Shown one piece after another: positions 45,438-55,474 of a stretch of 64,000 nucleotides of DNA. The DNA comes from Fictibacillus gelatini DSM 15865 (GTDB lineage: Bacteria; Bacillota; Bacilli; Bacillales; Fictibacillaceae): positions 219,503-283,502 of the forward strand of contig NZ_AUMP01000003.1 in assembly GCF_000430745.1 (NCBI RefSeq), written 5' to 3'. Both the position numbers and the translations under genes were made by a program. Every line of letters begins with the position of its first letter. The first letter of the stretch is position 1. Below the pieces are notes generated by a model. That model was not told the DNA's origin. It saw only the letters and a list, made by a program, of their open reading frames with translations, and did not search any database.

Positions 45438-45498
45438 TGTAATTGCCTAACCCCCTTTTTTGACGAATCTATTTCCGTTTAAGAAAAGAGGTGATGAA

Positions 45499-48309
45499 AT
45501 GAACAACCGCTATGTTGTAATTGATGTTGAAACAACGGGGAACTCGCCGAGTAAAGGAGATCGCATTATTCAAATCGGTGCGGTTGTTGTTGAGCAACAT
45601 ACAATCATTGAACGTTTTTCCACATTTATTAATCCGAAAGTGCCCATTCCTCCATTTATTGAACAATTAACGGGCATTGATGACAAAATGGTAAAAGACG
45701 CCCCTTCTTTTGAGGAAGTTGCTCCAAAATTGTTAACGATGCTTGAAGGAGCCTATTTTGTTGCTCATAATGTTTTATTCGATTTGTCCTTTTTGCAAGA
45801 AGAGTTAACAAATAGCGGCTATCAAACATTTAATGGACCTTTGCTAGATACGGTAGAGCTATCAAGACTGCTCATGTTAAATGTCGACGGGTACCAATTG
45901 GGCCAGCTTGCAGAACATCTTGGCTTAGAACATGATAATCCGCATCAGGCGGATAGCGATGCGGAAGTAACGGCAGGCCTTCTTTGCTATTTGCTAAAAA
46001 AGTTAGAAAAGTTGCCGCTACTGACACTGCAGCGGATTGAACCTTTCTTAAAAAAAATGCAGAGCGGGTTAGAAGAAATTGTCGGTGAACTGATCAAAGA
46101 GAAATCTCGGAACTTAGAAGATGATGAAAATGATCTCGACTTTTACCGGCAGCTTGTCTTAAAAAAATCCTATGAGACCGAGCAAGAAGATGATTCGATT
46201 GCACATGTTGATACAACAGCAGGGGCGCTCGTGGAAAAACTGTCATCTCAAATGGAACATTATGAGGCACGGGACAGTCAGTTGAAAATGATGGATTTGA
46301 TTGAGCATTCACTTAATAACCGGGAGCACGCAATGATTGAAGCAGGTACGGGTGTCGGCAAATCACTCGGCTATTTAATCCCTTCTCTCCTTTTTGGAAA
46401 ACGAGAGGACCGTCCCATCGTCGTTAGCACACATACCATTCAATTGCAGCAACAATTAATGGAGAGGGACATCCCGATTTTAAAAAAAATCATGCCATTT
46501 TCGTTTGAGGCGACTGTATTAAAGGGAAGAAACAACTATCTTTGTTTACGGAAGTTCGAACAAAGCTTAGATGATTCATATGAAGATAATTATGACACGA
46601 ATTTAACGAAAGCCCAGCTTCTCGTATGGTTGACGGAAAGTGAAGACGGGGATATCGAGGAGTTAAATTTAGCATCAGGCGGAAAGCTATTCTGGCAACA
46701 AGTAAAAAGCGATGCCGGATCATGTTTAAATCACCGATGTCCGTGGTTTACAAAGTGCTTTTATCACCGAAAAAAAAGAAAAGCACTTGAATCCGACATT
46801 GTCATCACGAATCACGCCCTTCTTTTTACGGATTTGCGAGCGGAGTCCCAGCTCCTTCCGTCATATAAAGAAGCGATTATTGATGAAGCCCATCATGTCG
46901 AAGAAGTTGTCAGCGACCATTTTGGCCTTAACACCGACTATTTTGCCTTTCATCGTCTTTTGGAGCGAATCGGATCTGACGTGGAGAGCGGGACGATGAA
47001 AAAGTTAAAAATAATGACGGAAACGGTTGAATTACCGGAAGTGGAACGGGCGCTTTCTGAGATTGGCGATCGTGTGAATGACTTGCAGTTTGAGCTTGAT
47101 GAATTATTCCGGCTTATTCGTACGTTTGTGCTGGAAAAGCGAAAAGATAAAGCGAATGACTTCGGGAGAGCAAGCTATCGGTATGATCAATCGGTATTAA
47201 AAGAAAAGGCATGGGAAACCCTGTTAGAAGTAGTCAATCGGGTTCATTCAGGTTTAAGCGGACTTTTAAAAGTTCTTAAACAAACGAGTAAAAAGATCAA
47301 TGATAAGGAAGAGCATTTAACGTTCTCACAAAAAGGGATTCTTGTTGATTTTGACGGTTTGAAGAGCGCGCTTGAAGATGAAACGAACAAGCTTATTCAT
47401 CTTTTAACCGGCATGAATGAAAATGAAGTCTTCTGGCTCGAAGCAGATGCAAAAGGGGCAAAAAATGCGGCCTATCTTTTCTCGAAACCGATTGAAGTAA
47501 ACGATATTTTAGCAGATGAGTTTTTCAAAAAGAAAAATAGCGTCATTTTAACATCAGCGACCTTGTCTGTGAAAAACTCATTTCAATATATGGTAAACCG
47601 GCTGGGGCTTTCGGATTTCAGCCCGATTACTGCCAGCTTGCCATCACCATTTGCCTATGACAGCCAGGTTAAATTTCTTATTCCGACCGATATTCCAATG
47701 ATCAACGATGTTAGCCAAAAAACGTTCGTTACTACTATTGCCCATCGGCTGAAAAGTATCGCAACCATTACGAAAGGGCGTATGCTCGTATTATTTACAT
47801 CGTATGAAATGTTGAAAGAAACTCATGCTGTTTTTAAAGACTTGATCCAACATGAAGAGTTTATGCTCATTGCACAAGGAATCGATGGTGGAAGCCGGGC
47901 GCGGTTAACGAAAAACTTTAAGCGATTTGAGCAATCCATTTTATTTGGGACGTCAAGTTTTTGGGAAGGAATCGATATTCCGGGCGATGATCTATCATGC
48001 CTCGTCATTATCCGATTACCTTTCACCCCGCCGGACAATCCGGTCATCGCTGCAAGAAGTGAACGGCTACGAAAAGAAGGCGGAAATCCATTTATGGAGC
48101 TATCTCTCCCTCAAGCCATTATCCGGTTTAAGCAAGGTTTCGGCAGGCTTGTTCGTACTGAACGTGATTCGGGCGCCGTTTTTGTCTTTGATCGAAGAAT
48201 TACAGAGACGCGCTACGGCAGGTTATTTATTACGTCTTTACCGCCGTTGCCCGTTCATCAAGCACCGATGCATGAATTATTGACAGAACTAAAAGACTGG
48301 TTACAATAG
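45499..48309 (+). CDS. dinG: DinG-type helicase with N-terminal exonuclease domain
   Basis: The 936-residue protein has a DnaQ-like 3'-5' exonuclease domain (about 1-180, with DVETTG at 9-14) joined to an XPD-like superfamily 2 helicase domain. AGTGVGKS (near 282) is Walker A and DEAHHVEE the DEAH box. Cys349, Cys409, Cys414 and Cys420 match the iron-sulfur spacing C-x4-C-x5-C of E. coli DinG for the last three. The C-terminal FKQGFGRLVRTERD is motif VI. GAGGTGATG precedes ATG 45499. Confidence 0.94.
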   Translation: MNNRYVVIDVETTGNSPSKGDRIIQIGAVVVEQHTIIERFSTFINPKVPIPPFIEQLTGIDDKMVKDAPSFEEVAPKLLTMLEGAYFVAHNVLFDLSFLQEELTNSGYQTFNGPLLDTVELSRLLMLNVDGYQLGQLAEHLGLEHDNPHQADSDAEVTAGLLCYLLKKLEKLPLLTLQRIEPFLKKMQSGLEEIVGELIKEKSRNLEDDENDLDFYRQLVLKKSYETEQEDDSIAHVDTTAGALVEKLSSQMEHYEARDSQLKMMDLIEHSLNNREHAMIEAGTGVGKSLGYLIPSLLFGKREDRPIVVSTHTIQLQQQLMERDIPILKKIMPFSFEATVLKGRNNYLCLRKFEQSLDDSYEDNYDTNLTKAQLLVWLTESEDGDIEELNLASGGKLFWQQVKSDAGSCLNHRCPWFTKCFYHRKKRKALESDIVITNHALLFTDLRAESQLLPSYKEAIIDEAHHVEEVVSDHFGLNTDYFAFHRLLERIGSDVESGTMKKLKIMTETVELPEVERALSEIGDRVNDLQFELDELFRLIRTFVLEKRKDKANDFGRASYRYDQSVLKEKAWETLLEVVNRVHSGLSGLLKVLKQTSKKINDKEEHLTFSQKGILVDFDGLKSALEDETNKLIHLLTGMNENEVFWLEADAKGAKNAAYLFSKPIEVNDILADEFFKKKNSVILTSATLSVKNSFQYMVNRLGLSDFSPITASLPSPFAYDSQVKFLIPTDIPMINDVSQKTFVTTIAHRLKSIATITKGRMLVLFTSYEMLKETHAVFKDLIQHEEFMLIAQGIDGGSRARLTKNFKRFEQSILFGTSSFWEGIDIPGDDLSCLVIIRLPFTPPDNPVIAARSERLRKEGGNPFMELSLPQAIIRFKQGFGRLVRTERDSGAVFVFDRRITETRYGRLFITSLPPLPVHQAPMHELLTELKDWLQ

Positions 48310-48335
48310 GTATAGTAGGGTTAGAAATAGAAGAT

Positions 48336-48371
48336 AACAGGAATCGGCGGAATAGCCGGTTCCCGTTATTT
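48336..48371 (+). terminator. Probable terminator after dinG
   Basis: GGAATCGGC pairs with GCCGGTTCC with one wobble, extended by AAC/GTT across a mismatch. The T run after it is weak (GTTATTTAAA). Confidence 0.5.
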
Positions 48372-48414
48372 AAATGGTTTGGCGAAGTTGCATACATAGT
48401 TTAGGGGGAAGGAC

Positions 48415-48585
48415 ATGGAAAGTAAAATACAAATTCTTTCCACAGTTAAAATCAATAAATCGGACGATCTGTACAAGCTAGTCACTGTATTAAACAAAAC
48501 GTTAAAGCATGAGGACTTAATGTTTGGCTTAGCTCTTGATGAGGAAGATCATAATAAAGTGGTATTTACAATTTACCGGACATAA
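48415..48585 (+). CDS. ypmA: Small conserved protein YpmA (DUF4264)
   Basis: The 56-residue protein begins MESKIQILSTVKINKSDDLY and ends VVFTIYRT, which fits YpmA. Function unknown. AGGGGGAAGG precedes ATG 48415. It lies between dinG and ypmB, as in B. subtilis. Confidence 0.83.
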   Translation: MESKIQILSTVKINKSDDLYKLVTVLNKTLKHEDLMFGLALDEEDHNKVVFTIYRT

Positions 48586-48597
48586 TGGTGGTTTTAA

Positions 48598-49080
48598 ATG
48601 AAAAAATGGTTGTTGATCGTTTTCTTTATGGTAGTTGTTCTTGTAATATGGCAATCGATCTCTTTATATGAAACGATTCAAGCGGGAAAAAACGGATCGA
48701 GAAATAAAGCAGTTAAAATCGCGAAAGAAAGGTATAATCTTGTTAAAGTTCAGAGCGGTGAACCCTATTATGGAAATAAAGCTTACTTTGTCGTAGAAGG
48801 CAAAAATAAAGCTCACAAAAGCATCATTGTATGGGTTGATGAAAAAGGTAATACGTATTCGGAAACTAAATCTTCAGGTCTTTCAAAGAAAGAAATGTTA
48901 GCCTATACAAGGCGGAATTTAAACCCTAAAAAGATTATCGATATTCGTTTAGGGATGGATAATGATCACCCGATCTGGGAAGTTGTCTATATTGATTCAA
49001 ACAATCGATATACGTTTTATGACGGTTACTTTGAAAACGGAAGCCGTTATAAAAAATATAGCATTAAACAGGACATTTAA
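48598..49080 (+). CDS. ypmB: Membrane-anchored protein YpmB
   Basis: The 160-residue protein has one N-terminal membrane helix (residues 4-24) and an extracellular region with PepSY-like folds (DUF5590). Function unknown. It is 12 bases after ypmA. In B. subtilis aspB follows; here asnS does. Confidence 0.83.
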   Translation: MKKWLLIVFFMVVVLVIWQSISLYETIQAGKNGSRNKAVKIAKERYNLVKVQSGEPYYGNKAYFVVEGKNKAHKSIIVWVDEKGNTYSETKSSGLSKKEMLAYTRRNLNPKKIIDIRLGMDNDHPIWEVVYIDSNNRYTFYDGYFENGSRYKKYSIKQDI

Positions 49081-49131
49081 AGCATATTAGCACATTTAGC
49101 TGCAGCAAAAACGAGGTAGGAGGGCATTTAA

Positions 49132-50424
49132 GTGAAAACAACAATATCTCAATTGCAAAAACATATTGGCGAAACTGTTACGATCGGCGCCTGGCTTCAT
49201 AACAAACGGTCCAGCGGTAAAATTGCTTTTCTTCAATTAAGGGACGGAACGGGATTCGTCCAGGGCGTTGTCTTAAAAAACGATGTTCCTGAAGAATTAT
49301 GGTCACAGGCGAAAGGGTTAACACAGGAAACGAGCTTATGGGTGACAGGAACGGTCCAGGAAGACAACCGTTCAAAACTTGGTGTAGAACTACTAATTAC
49401 AGATTTAGAAGTCATCCACGAATCTGTTGACTATCCGATTACACCGAAAGAGCATGGGACGGAATTTTTAATGGATCACCGCCATTTATGGCTCCGTTCC
49501 AAGCGTCAGCATGCCATCATGAAAATACGTAATGAAATCATTCATGCCATCTATGAATTTTTTTATGAAAACGGATTTGTTAAGGTGGATCCGCCAATTT
49601 TAACTGGAAGTTCAGCAGAAGGAACGACAACGCTTTTCCATACAAAATATTTTGATGAAGATGCCTACTTATCACAAAGCGGACAGCTTTATATGGAAGC
49701 GGCCGCAATGGCGCTCGGAAAGGTATTTTCATTCGGACCGACATTCCGTGCGGAAAAATCGAAAACACGCCGTCATTTAATTGAATTTTGGATGATTGAG
49801 CCTGAGATGGCATTTGTTGAACATGAGGAATCACTTGAAATTCAAGAGCAATTCGTAAGCCATGTTGTTCAATCTGTTTTAAAACGTTGCCAGATAGAGC
49901 TTGAGGTACTTGGACGTGATATAAGCAAACTTGAAAACGTAAAAGCACCATTCCCGCGCATTACGTATGATCAGGCGATCGAAATGCTAAAGGAAAAAGG
50001 CTTTGACGATATTGAATGGGGCGAAGACTTTGGGGCCCCTCATGAAACAGCCATTGCCGAAAGCTTTGATAAACCAGTATTCATTACGCATTATCCGAAA
50101 GACATTAAAGCGTTTTACATGAAGCCAGATCCGACGAGAGAAGATGTCGTCTTATGTGCCGATTTAATTGCCCCTGAAGGCTATGGCGAAATTATCGGTG
50201 GAAGCCAGCGCATCGACGATCTTGACTTAATGGAAAAACGGTATGAAGAACACGGTTTAACGGCAGATGCCTATAATTGGTATCTTGATCTTCGCAAATA
50301 TGGCAGTGTGCCGCACTCCGGATTTGGCCTGGGACTGGAAAGAACGGTCGCCTGGATTTCAGGGGTCGAGCACGTTCGGGAAACGATCCCATTCCCTCGC
50401 CTATTAAATCGATTGTATCCATGA
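49132..50424 (+). CDS. asnS: Asparaginyl-tRNA synthetase
   Basis: The 430-residue class IIb synthetase has an N-terminal OB anticodon-binding domain ([24 protein letters not shown]) and the class II motifs [24 protein letters not shown] and [19 protein letters not shown] precedes the GTG start at 49132. A terminator follows. Confidence 0.96.
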   Translation: MKTTISQLQKHIGETVTIGAWLHNKRSSGKIAFLQLRDGTGFVQGVVLKNDVPEELWSQAKGLTQETSLWVTGTVQEDNRSKLGVELLITDLEVIHESVDYPITPKEHGTEFLMDHRHLWLRSKRQHAIMKIRNEIIHAIYEFFYENGFVKVDPPILTGSSAEGTTTLFHTKYFDEDAYLSQSGQLYMEAAAMALGKVFSFGPTFRAEKSKTRRHLIEFWMIEPEMAFVEHEESLEIQEQFVSHVVQSVLKRCQIELEVLGRDISKLENVKAPFPRITYDQAIEMLKEKGFDDIEWGEDFGAPHETAIAESFDKPVFITHYPKDIKAFYMKPDPTREDVVLCADLIAPEGYGEIIGGSQRIDDLDLMEKRYEEHGLTADAYNWYLDLRKYGSVPHSGFGLGLERTVAWISGVEHVRETIPFPRLLNRLYP

Positions 50425-50428
50425 TCAT

Positions 50429-50457
50429 AAAAACCTCCACTCTTCTGGAGGTTTTTA
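50429..50457 (+). terminator. Rho-independent terminator after asnS
   Basis: AAAAACCTCCA and TGGAGGTTTTT form an 11-bp stem. Confidence 0.9.
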
Positions 50458-50500
50458 TGCTTTTTCATGTTATAATAATAGAAGGAGGGGGTGTCGAAAA

Positions 50501-51211
50501 ATGAAGAATGAATGGTTTGAAAAATGGATGTTAGAAGGGACCATATCCATCCCGAAAGTATTATTGCGTTATTACCGCACCCTCGGTTTAAAGGATGAAG
50601 AATGCATGCTCCTTCTCCATGTTTATACGTTTATCGAATCTGGAACGCCTTTTCCTACACCTGAAGAACTCTCAAACCGCATGAGCCTATCAAGCGAGGC
50701 ATGTATCCGTTATTTAAGAGGGTTCATTCAAAAAGGTTTTTTGGAAATTCATGAAGTAGAGGATAAAGGCATAAGAAGCGAATCGTACTCGCTTCTGCCC
50801 CTATGGAATAAATTGTCCCACGTTCTTATGAGTGAAGAAGCTAAACATGAGATGAAAAATCGCCAGGTGCTTGAAGAAAGTGTATATACGTCTTTTGAGC
50901 GGGAATTTGGAAGACCGCTTTCACCGATGGAATGCGAAACATTGAAAATATGGATCGACCAGGATGGGCATGATGCCGATATGATTTTGACAGCATTAAA
51001 AGAGGCGGTTTTATCCGGCAAGCTAAATTTCCGCTATATCGACCGCATTTTGTTTGAGTGGAAGAAAAATAATGTCCGGACACCTGAAGAAGCAAGGACG
51101 TATGGTGAGAGATTCAGAGCAAAGCAAAACCGCACGTATAAAAGCAAGCAAGCTGTAACAAAAAGCGAACACGAGATTTCGATACCGCTGTATAACTGGC
51201 TTGAGCAGTAA
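50501..51211 (+). CDS. dnaD: DNA replication initiation protein DnaD
   Basis: The 236-residue protein has an N-terminal winged-helix oligomerisation domain (about 1-110) and a C-terminal DnaD/DnaB2 domain (about 128-200) with FEREFGRPLSPMECETLKIWID and the ...YIDRILFEWKKNNVRTPEEA end. It helps load the replicative helicase with DnaB and DnaI. AAGGAGGGGG precedes ATG 50501. Neighbours asnS and nth match B. subtilis. Confidence 0.95.
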   Translation: MKNEWFEKWMLEGTISIPKVLLRYYRTLGLKDEECMLLLHVYTFIESGTPFPTPEELSNRMSLSSEACIRYLRGFIQKGFLEIHEVEDKGIRSESYSLLPLWNKLSHVLMSEEAKHEMKNRQVLEESVYTSFEREFGRPLSPMECETLKIWIDQDGHDADMILTALKEAVLSGKLNFRYIDRILFEWKKNNVRTPEEARTYGERFRAKQNRTYKSKQAVTKSEHEISIPLYNWLEQ

Positions 51212-51238
51212 AAAAGGCGAGACTCTTTCTCGCCTTTT
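51211..51238 (+). terminator. Terminator between dnaD and nth
   Basis: AAAAGGCGAGA and TTCTCGCCTTTT pair around CTCT; the T run is short, so read-through into nth is likely. Confidence 0.75.
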
Positions 51239-51266
51239 ACTTATATTTATCAACATGGAGGTAACA

Positions 51267-51932
51267 ATGTTAAACCGATCGCAAATTTCATATTGCCTGG
51301 AGGAAATCGGCAAAATGTTCCCGGATGCTCATTGTGAACTTCATCATAGCAATCCGTTTGAATTAACTATTGCCGTCCTATTATCCGCACAATGTACGGA
51401 TGCGCTTGTCAATAAAGTGACTCCGAAGTTATTCGCGAAATATAAAACTCCACAGGATTATTTAAATGTATCATTGGAAGAATTGCAAGAGGATATTCGC
51501 TCGATTGGTTTATACCGGAATAAAGCGAAGAATATCCAAAAGCTTTGTGAGATGGTGATCAAAGAATATGATGGACAGATCCCGCAAGACAGAGATGAAT
51601 TAATGAAGCTTCCCGGAGTTGGAAGAAAAACGGCAAACGTCGTCGTTTCTGTCGCCTTTGGCATCCCTGCAATCGCCGTCGATACACATGTGGAAAGGGT
51701 ATCAAAGCGCCTCGGCATTTGCCGCTGGAAAGATTCTGTATTGGAAGTCGAACATACGTTGATGAAAAAAGTGCCGGAGGCAGAGTGGGGAGTGACCCAT
51801 CATCGATTAATATTCTTTGGCCGCTATCATTGCAAAGCACAAAATCCACAATGTCTTGAATGTCCTCTTCTTACGATTTGCAGAGAAGGGCAAAAAAGAA
51901 AGAAAGTGATTGCGAGAAAGGAAGGGAAATAG
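51267..51932 (+). CDS. nth: Endonuclease III
   Basis: The 221-residue DNA glycosylase/AP lyase repairs oxidised pyrimidines. LPGVGRKTANVV is the helix-hairpin-helix with the catalytic Lys, VDTHVERVSKRLG carries the catalytic Asp, and the C-terminal four cysteines (CKAQNPQCLECPLLTIC) bind [4Fe-4S]. GGAGG precedes ATG 51267. Confidence 0.96.
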   Translation: MLNRSQISYCLEEIGKMFPDAHCELHHSNPFELTIAVLLSAQCTDALVNKVTPKLFAKYKTPQDYLNVSLEELQEDIRSIGLYRNKAKNIQKLCEMVIKEYDGQIPQDRDELMKLPGVGRKTANVVVSVAFGIPAIAVDTHVERVSKRLGICRWKDSVLEVEHTLMKKVPEAEWGVTHHRLIFFGRYHCKAQNPQCLECPLLTICREGQKRKKVIARKEGK

Positions 51933-51934
51933 TC

Positions 51935-52441
51935 GTGGCGCTACTCTCTATTCCAGACGAATATCAACATCCACTCTTTTTTGCGCAAAATAGCATCGAA
52001 TTAGCTGAAGGGCATAGCGAAAAAATCCCATTCCTGGAAGAGTTGTTGCTTGCCAACGGACATACCCATTCAGCCTCACTGAAAGATGTCGAAGCAGGCG
52101 GAGGCCCACTATTATTGAAGAGCCGGTTTGAAATCTGGCGCAAAGAGTTTGAAATAATTAAACAATATTTTCAGGTGAGAAATCGAAAAAAGGCAAGGGA
52201 ACCGATGATTTATCAATTGAGCGTTTTCCTTCAAGCGTTATTCTGGGCAAATGGCAGACTAACGGGCAACTTGTGTCGTTGGGAAAAGGAGATCGAACCG
52301 CTTCCAATTCAACCGGTGAACCTTAAGGAACGGCTATCGTTCATTTTCGAACAACCCGATCACTATCACTCATTTATTCAACTATCAGAACTTTTTATTG
52401 AGCTAGAAAAGAAATCTACGGTACGAAAGAAATTGAAATAG
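51935..52441 (+). CDS. ypoC: YpoC-family protein
   Basis: The 168-residue soluble protein has FFAQNSIELAEG and a C-terminal QLSELFIELEKK. Function unknown; it follows nth in Bacillus. The GTG at 51935 has AAGGAAGGG upstream. A longer frame beginning inside nth has no supported start. Confidence 0.78.
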   Translation: MALLSIPDEYQHPLFFAQNSIELAEGHSEKIPFLEELLLANGHTHSASLKDVEAGGGPLLLKSRFEIWRKEFEIIKQYFQVRNRKKAREPMIYQLSVFLQALFWANGRLTGNLCRWEKEIEPLPIQPVNLKERLSFIFEQPDHYHSFIQLSELFIELEKKSTVRKKLK

Positions 52442-52442
52442 A

Positions 52443-52471
52443 CATATATACAAGTTGCTGAATCATAAAGT
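52443..52471 (+). promoter_or_regulatory. Possible SigE promoter for the LysM/GH18 gene
   Basis: CATATAT (52443-52449) and CATAAAGT (52464-52471) are 14 bases apart, close to the SigE pattern. This suits a mother-cell spore hydrolase. Confidence 0.5.
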
Positions 52472-52502
52472 ATTAGCATGATGTTACCTAGGAGGGGGAA
52501 TC

Positions 52503-53774
52503 ATGCAAATTCATGTCGTTCAAAAAGGTGATTCCTTATGGAAGCTGTCTCAATTTTATGAAGTGCCGTGGCAGGAAATAGCGGCTGTCAATGGTCTGAA
52601 GAAAGAGGATGTATTGGCGGTTGGACAAACAATTCTCATTTTGACGCCTCTGTCCTATAGGGTACAACAAGGGGATACGCTCGCCAAAATTGCCGGAAAA
52701 CTTGGAGTAACTGTTGAACAATTGAGACAGGCAAACCCGGGACTCACCGATAGCGCACTTTATGTCGGCCGGGTGATCCGTGTACCGGAACGTGAAAAAC
52801 GAACCTTAGTAACGAATGCGTTTGCAGAGCCATCGCCACTTTCTATCCAAAATTTCGAGAATGCCGCTAAAGCCTTAAGCTACATTTCGCTATTTAGTTA
52901 TGAAGTCAATCGAAAAGGTGAATTAAAGCTGCTAAATGATACCGCCTTTTTAAAAGATATAAAGAGAACGTCGGTTAAGCCGCTTGTTTCGATTACCAAT
53001 ATTGAAAACGGAAAATTCAGCCAGGAACTTGCCAGCGCCATTTTAAATAATGAAGATCTTAGCAATCGTGTGATTAGTAATACGGTAAAAATAATGAAAG
53101 AAAAAGACTATTCGGGTGTGAATGTTGATTTTGAATTTATCGGCGGCGAAAATCGTGAAGCTTATAACCGCTTTTTAAGAAAAATCACAGAGCGAATGCA
53201 CCGGGAAAACTTTATCGTCTCAACAGCCCTTGCTCCGAAACAATCCGCCACGCAAAAGGGAATATGGTATGAAGGGCATGATTATAAAGCGCACGGAGAA
53301 ATTGTTGATTACGTTATTTTAATGACGTATGAATGGGGATATAGCGGTGGACCGCCGATGGCAGTGAGCCCGATAGACGAGATTAAAAAGGTAATAGACT
53401 ATGCAGTTACTGAAATTCCTAGAGACAAAATCTTGATGGGCATTAACCTGTACGGTTATGACTGGACATTGCCATATGTAGCCGGAGGGCCATATGCAAA
53501 AGCGTTAAGCCCGATGCAGGCGACAAGGCTTGCAACAAGACGTAAAGCCGCCATCCAATACAGGAAAGAGGATGAATCTCCATTTTACCATTACTGGGAT
53601 AAGTCAAAAAAAGAGCACATCGTCTGGTTTGAAGATTTAAGAAGCATGGAGGCTAAATTTAACCTTATCGATGAGTATCGTCTGGCAGGTGCGAGTTTCT
53701 GGAATTTGGCCTTTAATTATCCCGTGTTGTGGATCTATCTTGATCAGAGGTATACGATTCGTTTCCATGAATGA
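52503..53774 (+). CDS. LysM and glycoside hydrolase 18 protein, spore type (YaaH/SleL-like)
   Basis: The 423-residue protein has two N-terminal LysM repeats (about 2-48 and 52-97) that bind peptidoglycan, then a GH18 domain (about 110-420). GVNVDFEFIGGENR carries the D-x-E catalytic pair in its NVDFE form, as in the YaaH/YdhD/SleL group. SleL is an N-acetylglucosaminidase acting on cortex fragments in germination. No signal peptide is present, usual for this group. Which paralogue it is cannot be told from here. Confidence 0.88.
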   Translation: MQIHVVQKGDSLWKLSQFYEVPWQEIAAVNGLKKEDVLAVGQTILILTPLSYRVQQGDTLAKIAGKLGVTVEQLRQANPGLTDSALYVGRVIRVPEREKRTLVTNAFAEPSPLSIQNFENAAKALSYISLFSYEVNRKGELKLLNDTAFLKDIKRTSVKPLVSITNIENGKFSQELASAILNNEDLSNRVISNTVKIMKEKDYSGVNVDFEFIGGENREAYNRFLRKITERMHRENFIVSTALAPKQSATQKGIWYEGHDYKAHGEIVDYVILMTYEWGYSGGPPMAVSPIDEIKKVIDYAVTEIPRDKILMGINLYGYDWTLPYVAGGPYAKALSPMQATRLATRRKAAIQYRKEDESPFYHYWDKSKKEHIVWFEDLRSMEAKFNLIDEYRLAGASFWNLAFNYPVLWIYLDQRYTIRFHE

Positions 53775-53803
53775 AGGATCGCCGATCATATAGGCGATCC
53801 TTC
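53774..53803 (+). terminator. Probable terminator after the LysM/GH18 gene
   Basis: AAGGATCGCC and GGCGATCCTT form a 10-bp stem around GATCATATA. The T run is short. Confidence 0.65.
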
Positions 53804-53869
53804 TGATTGCCCTTTAAATGGACAAACCTGTTTTTACTGCTCCCATCGTGGCCAAATTAGGGGGTACTG

Positions 53870-55474
53870 ATGAAAGTAAAGAAAACGATTATAAGCCTTA
53901 ATACGACTATTGCGCTTTTTGTCTGTACCGTTGTCGTCTTAGCATTAACGGTAACAGGCATATTAACTGCAATAGATATAGCAAATAAGACGGAAAAAAG
54001 CATTTCCGAAAAAGCGATGGATATTGCACGGGTAGTCGCACATTCTCCGTTAGTGATCGAGGCGCTTGAAGAGAAACGGAACGAATCAGTGATTCAGCAA
54101 TATGCCGAGGAAGTCCGGCGACTGACGCATGTTCGCTATATTGTCGTAATGGACAAGGATCATATTAGAAAATCACATCCGGACAAAAGCAAAATTGGAA
54201 AGCATTTTGTCGGCAATGATGAGGAAAGAGCCTTTCGCGGTAAAGAATACACGTCCACGGCAAGAGGAAGCTTAGGAAAGTCAATGAGGGCTTTTGAACC
54301 TATTTATAATGCCAAGGGTAAAGAAATCGGAGTAGTTGCGGTTGGAATTATGTTAACTCATGTAAAAGAAAGCATTGCAAAAAGTACGAAAATGTTTGAT
54401 ATCGGAATAGGAACCGGCATTTTAGTTGGAATTTTCGGGGCACTCTTGTTAGCCAGAAAAATCAAAAAAGTGCTGTTTGGGCTGGAGCCATATGAGATTG
54501 CAAAATTTTTGCAGGAACGAAATGCCATGTTGGAATCCGTTAAAGAAGGTATTTTAGCAGTAAATAAAGAAGGAAAAATCATTTTGGCAAATGCTGCAGC
54601 TATTCGAATGTTTAAGCTAGCGGGGTTCAATGAAAACCCACTTCATAAAAATGTGGAAGAATACTTGCCTGAAACCCGTTTCGGCGCACTTTTAGAAAGC
54701 GGCAGTTCGGAGTTTGATAAAGAATATGAGTTGAATGGAATATCACTTGTCGTGAATCGAATGCCGATCAAAGTAGAAGGCCAGGTAGTCGGAGGCATTG
54801 CCACATTCAGAGATAAAACGGAATTAAAGAAATTGGCGGAACAATTAACGGGCGTGAAAGCATATGTAGAGGCTTTAAGGGTCAATACCCACGAATTTAT
54901 GAACAAATTGCATGTCATGTTGGGGATGGTCCATATTGGAGAATATGAGAAATTATCAGCATACATTCATTCAATTACAAATCATTATCAAATGGAAATA
55001 GGTGCTGTTTCGCGCATTGTGAAGGATCCTGTTTTGGCAGGGTTTTTGCTAAGCAAAATAAGTTACGCTCGCGAGCAGGCGATCACACTTCTAATTTCCG
55101 GAAAGAACGTTTTGCCGGAAATCAAAAACGAAAACATCATTAATGAACTAATCACGATTCTCGGAAATTTAATTGACAATGCCATCGAGGCAGCAGAGGG
55201 TCAGCCCAATAAAGAAGTGAATGTTGACATTGCTTTTGATGGGGATACATTATCTTTCTCAGTCAAAGATTATGGCGAAGGGATACATGAAACGATAAAG
55301 GAAAACATTTTTAAAAAAGGATTTTCAACAAAGGGAAGTGACCGCGGCTTTGGTTTGTATTTAGTTCAAAGTAGCGTTGAGAAATTAGGTGGCACTTTCA
55401 TGTTCAACTCTCGGGAAAATGAGACAATTTTTACAGTTCATTTGCCGTATATAGACAGGGATGATTCATGGTGA
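53870..55474 (+). CDS. dctS: C4-dicarboxylate sensor histidine kinase (DctS/DcuS/CitA type)
   Basis: The 534-residue kinase has two membrane helices (about 10-35 and 176-198) flanking an extracellular PAS-like sensor, a cytoplasmic PAS (about 215-320), the phosphoacceptor His341 in RVNTHEFMNKLHVM, and a HATPase domain with NLIDNAIEAAE, GEGI and GFGLYLV. With the neighbouring regulator and C4-dicarboxylate transporter, it is best read as DctS. It overlaps dctR by 7 bases. Confidence 0.88.
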   Translation: MKVKKTIISLNTTIALFVCTVVVLALTVTGILTAIDIANKTEKSISEKAMDIARVVAHSPLVIEALEEKRNESVIQQYAEEVRRLTHVRYIVVMDKDHIRKSHPDKSKIGKHFVGNDEERAFRGKEYTSTARGSLGKSMRAFEPIYNAKGKEIGVVAVGIMLTHVKESIAKSTKMFDIGIGTGILVGIFGALLLARKIKKVLFGLEPYEIAKFLQERNAMLESVKEGILAVNKEGKIILANAAAIRMFKLAGFNENPLHKNVEEYLPETRFGALLESGSSEFDKEYELNGISLVVNRMPIKVEGQVVGGIATFRDKTELKKLAEQLTGVKAYVEALRVNTHEFMNKLHVMLGMVHIGEYEKLSAYIHSITNHYQMEIGAVSRIVKDPVLAGFLLSKISYAREQAITLLISGKNVLPEIKNENIINELITILGNLIDNAIEAAEGQPNKEVNVDIAFDGDTLSFSVKDYGEGIHETIKENIFKKGFSTKGSDRGFGLYLVQSSVEKLGGTFMFNSRENETIFTVHLPYIDRDDSW

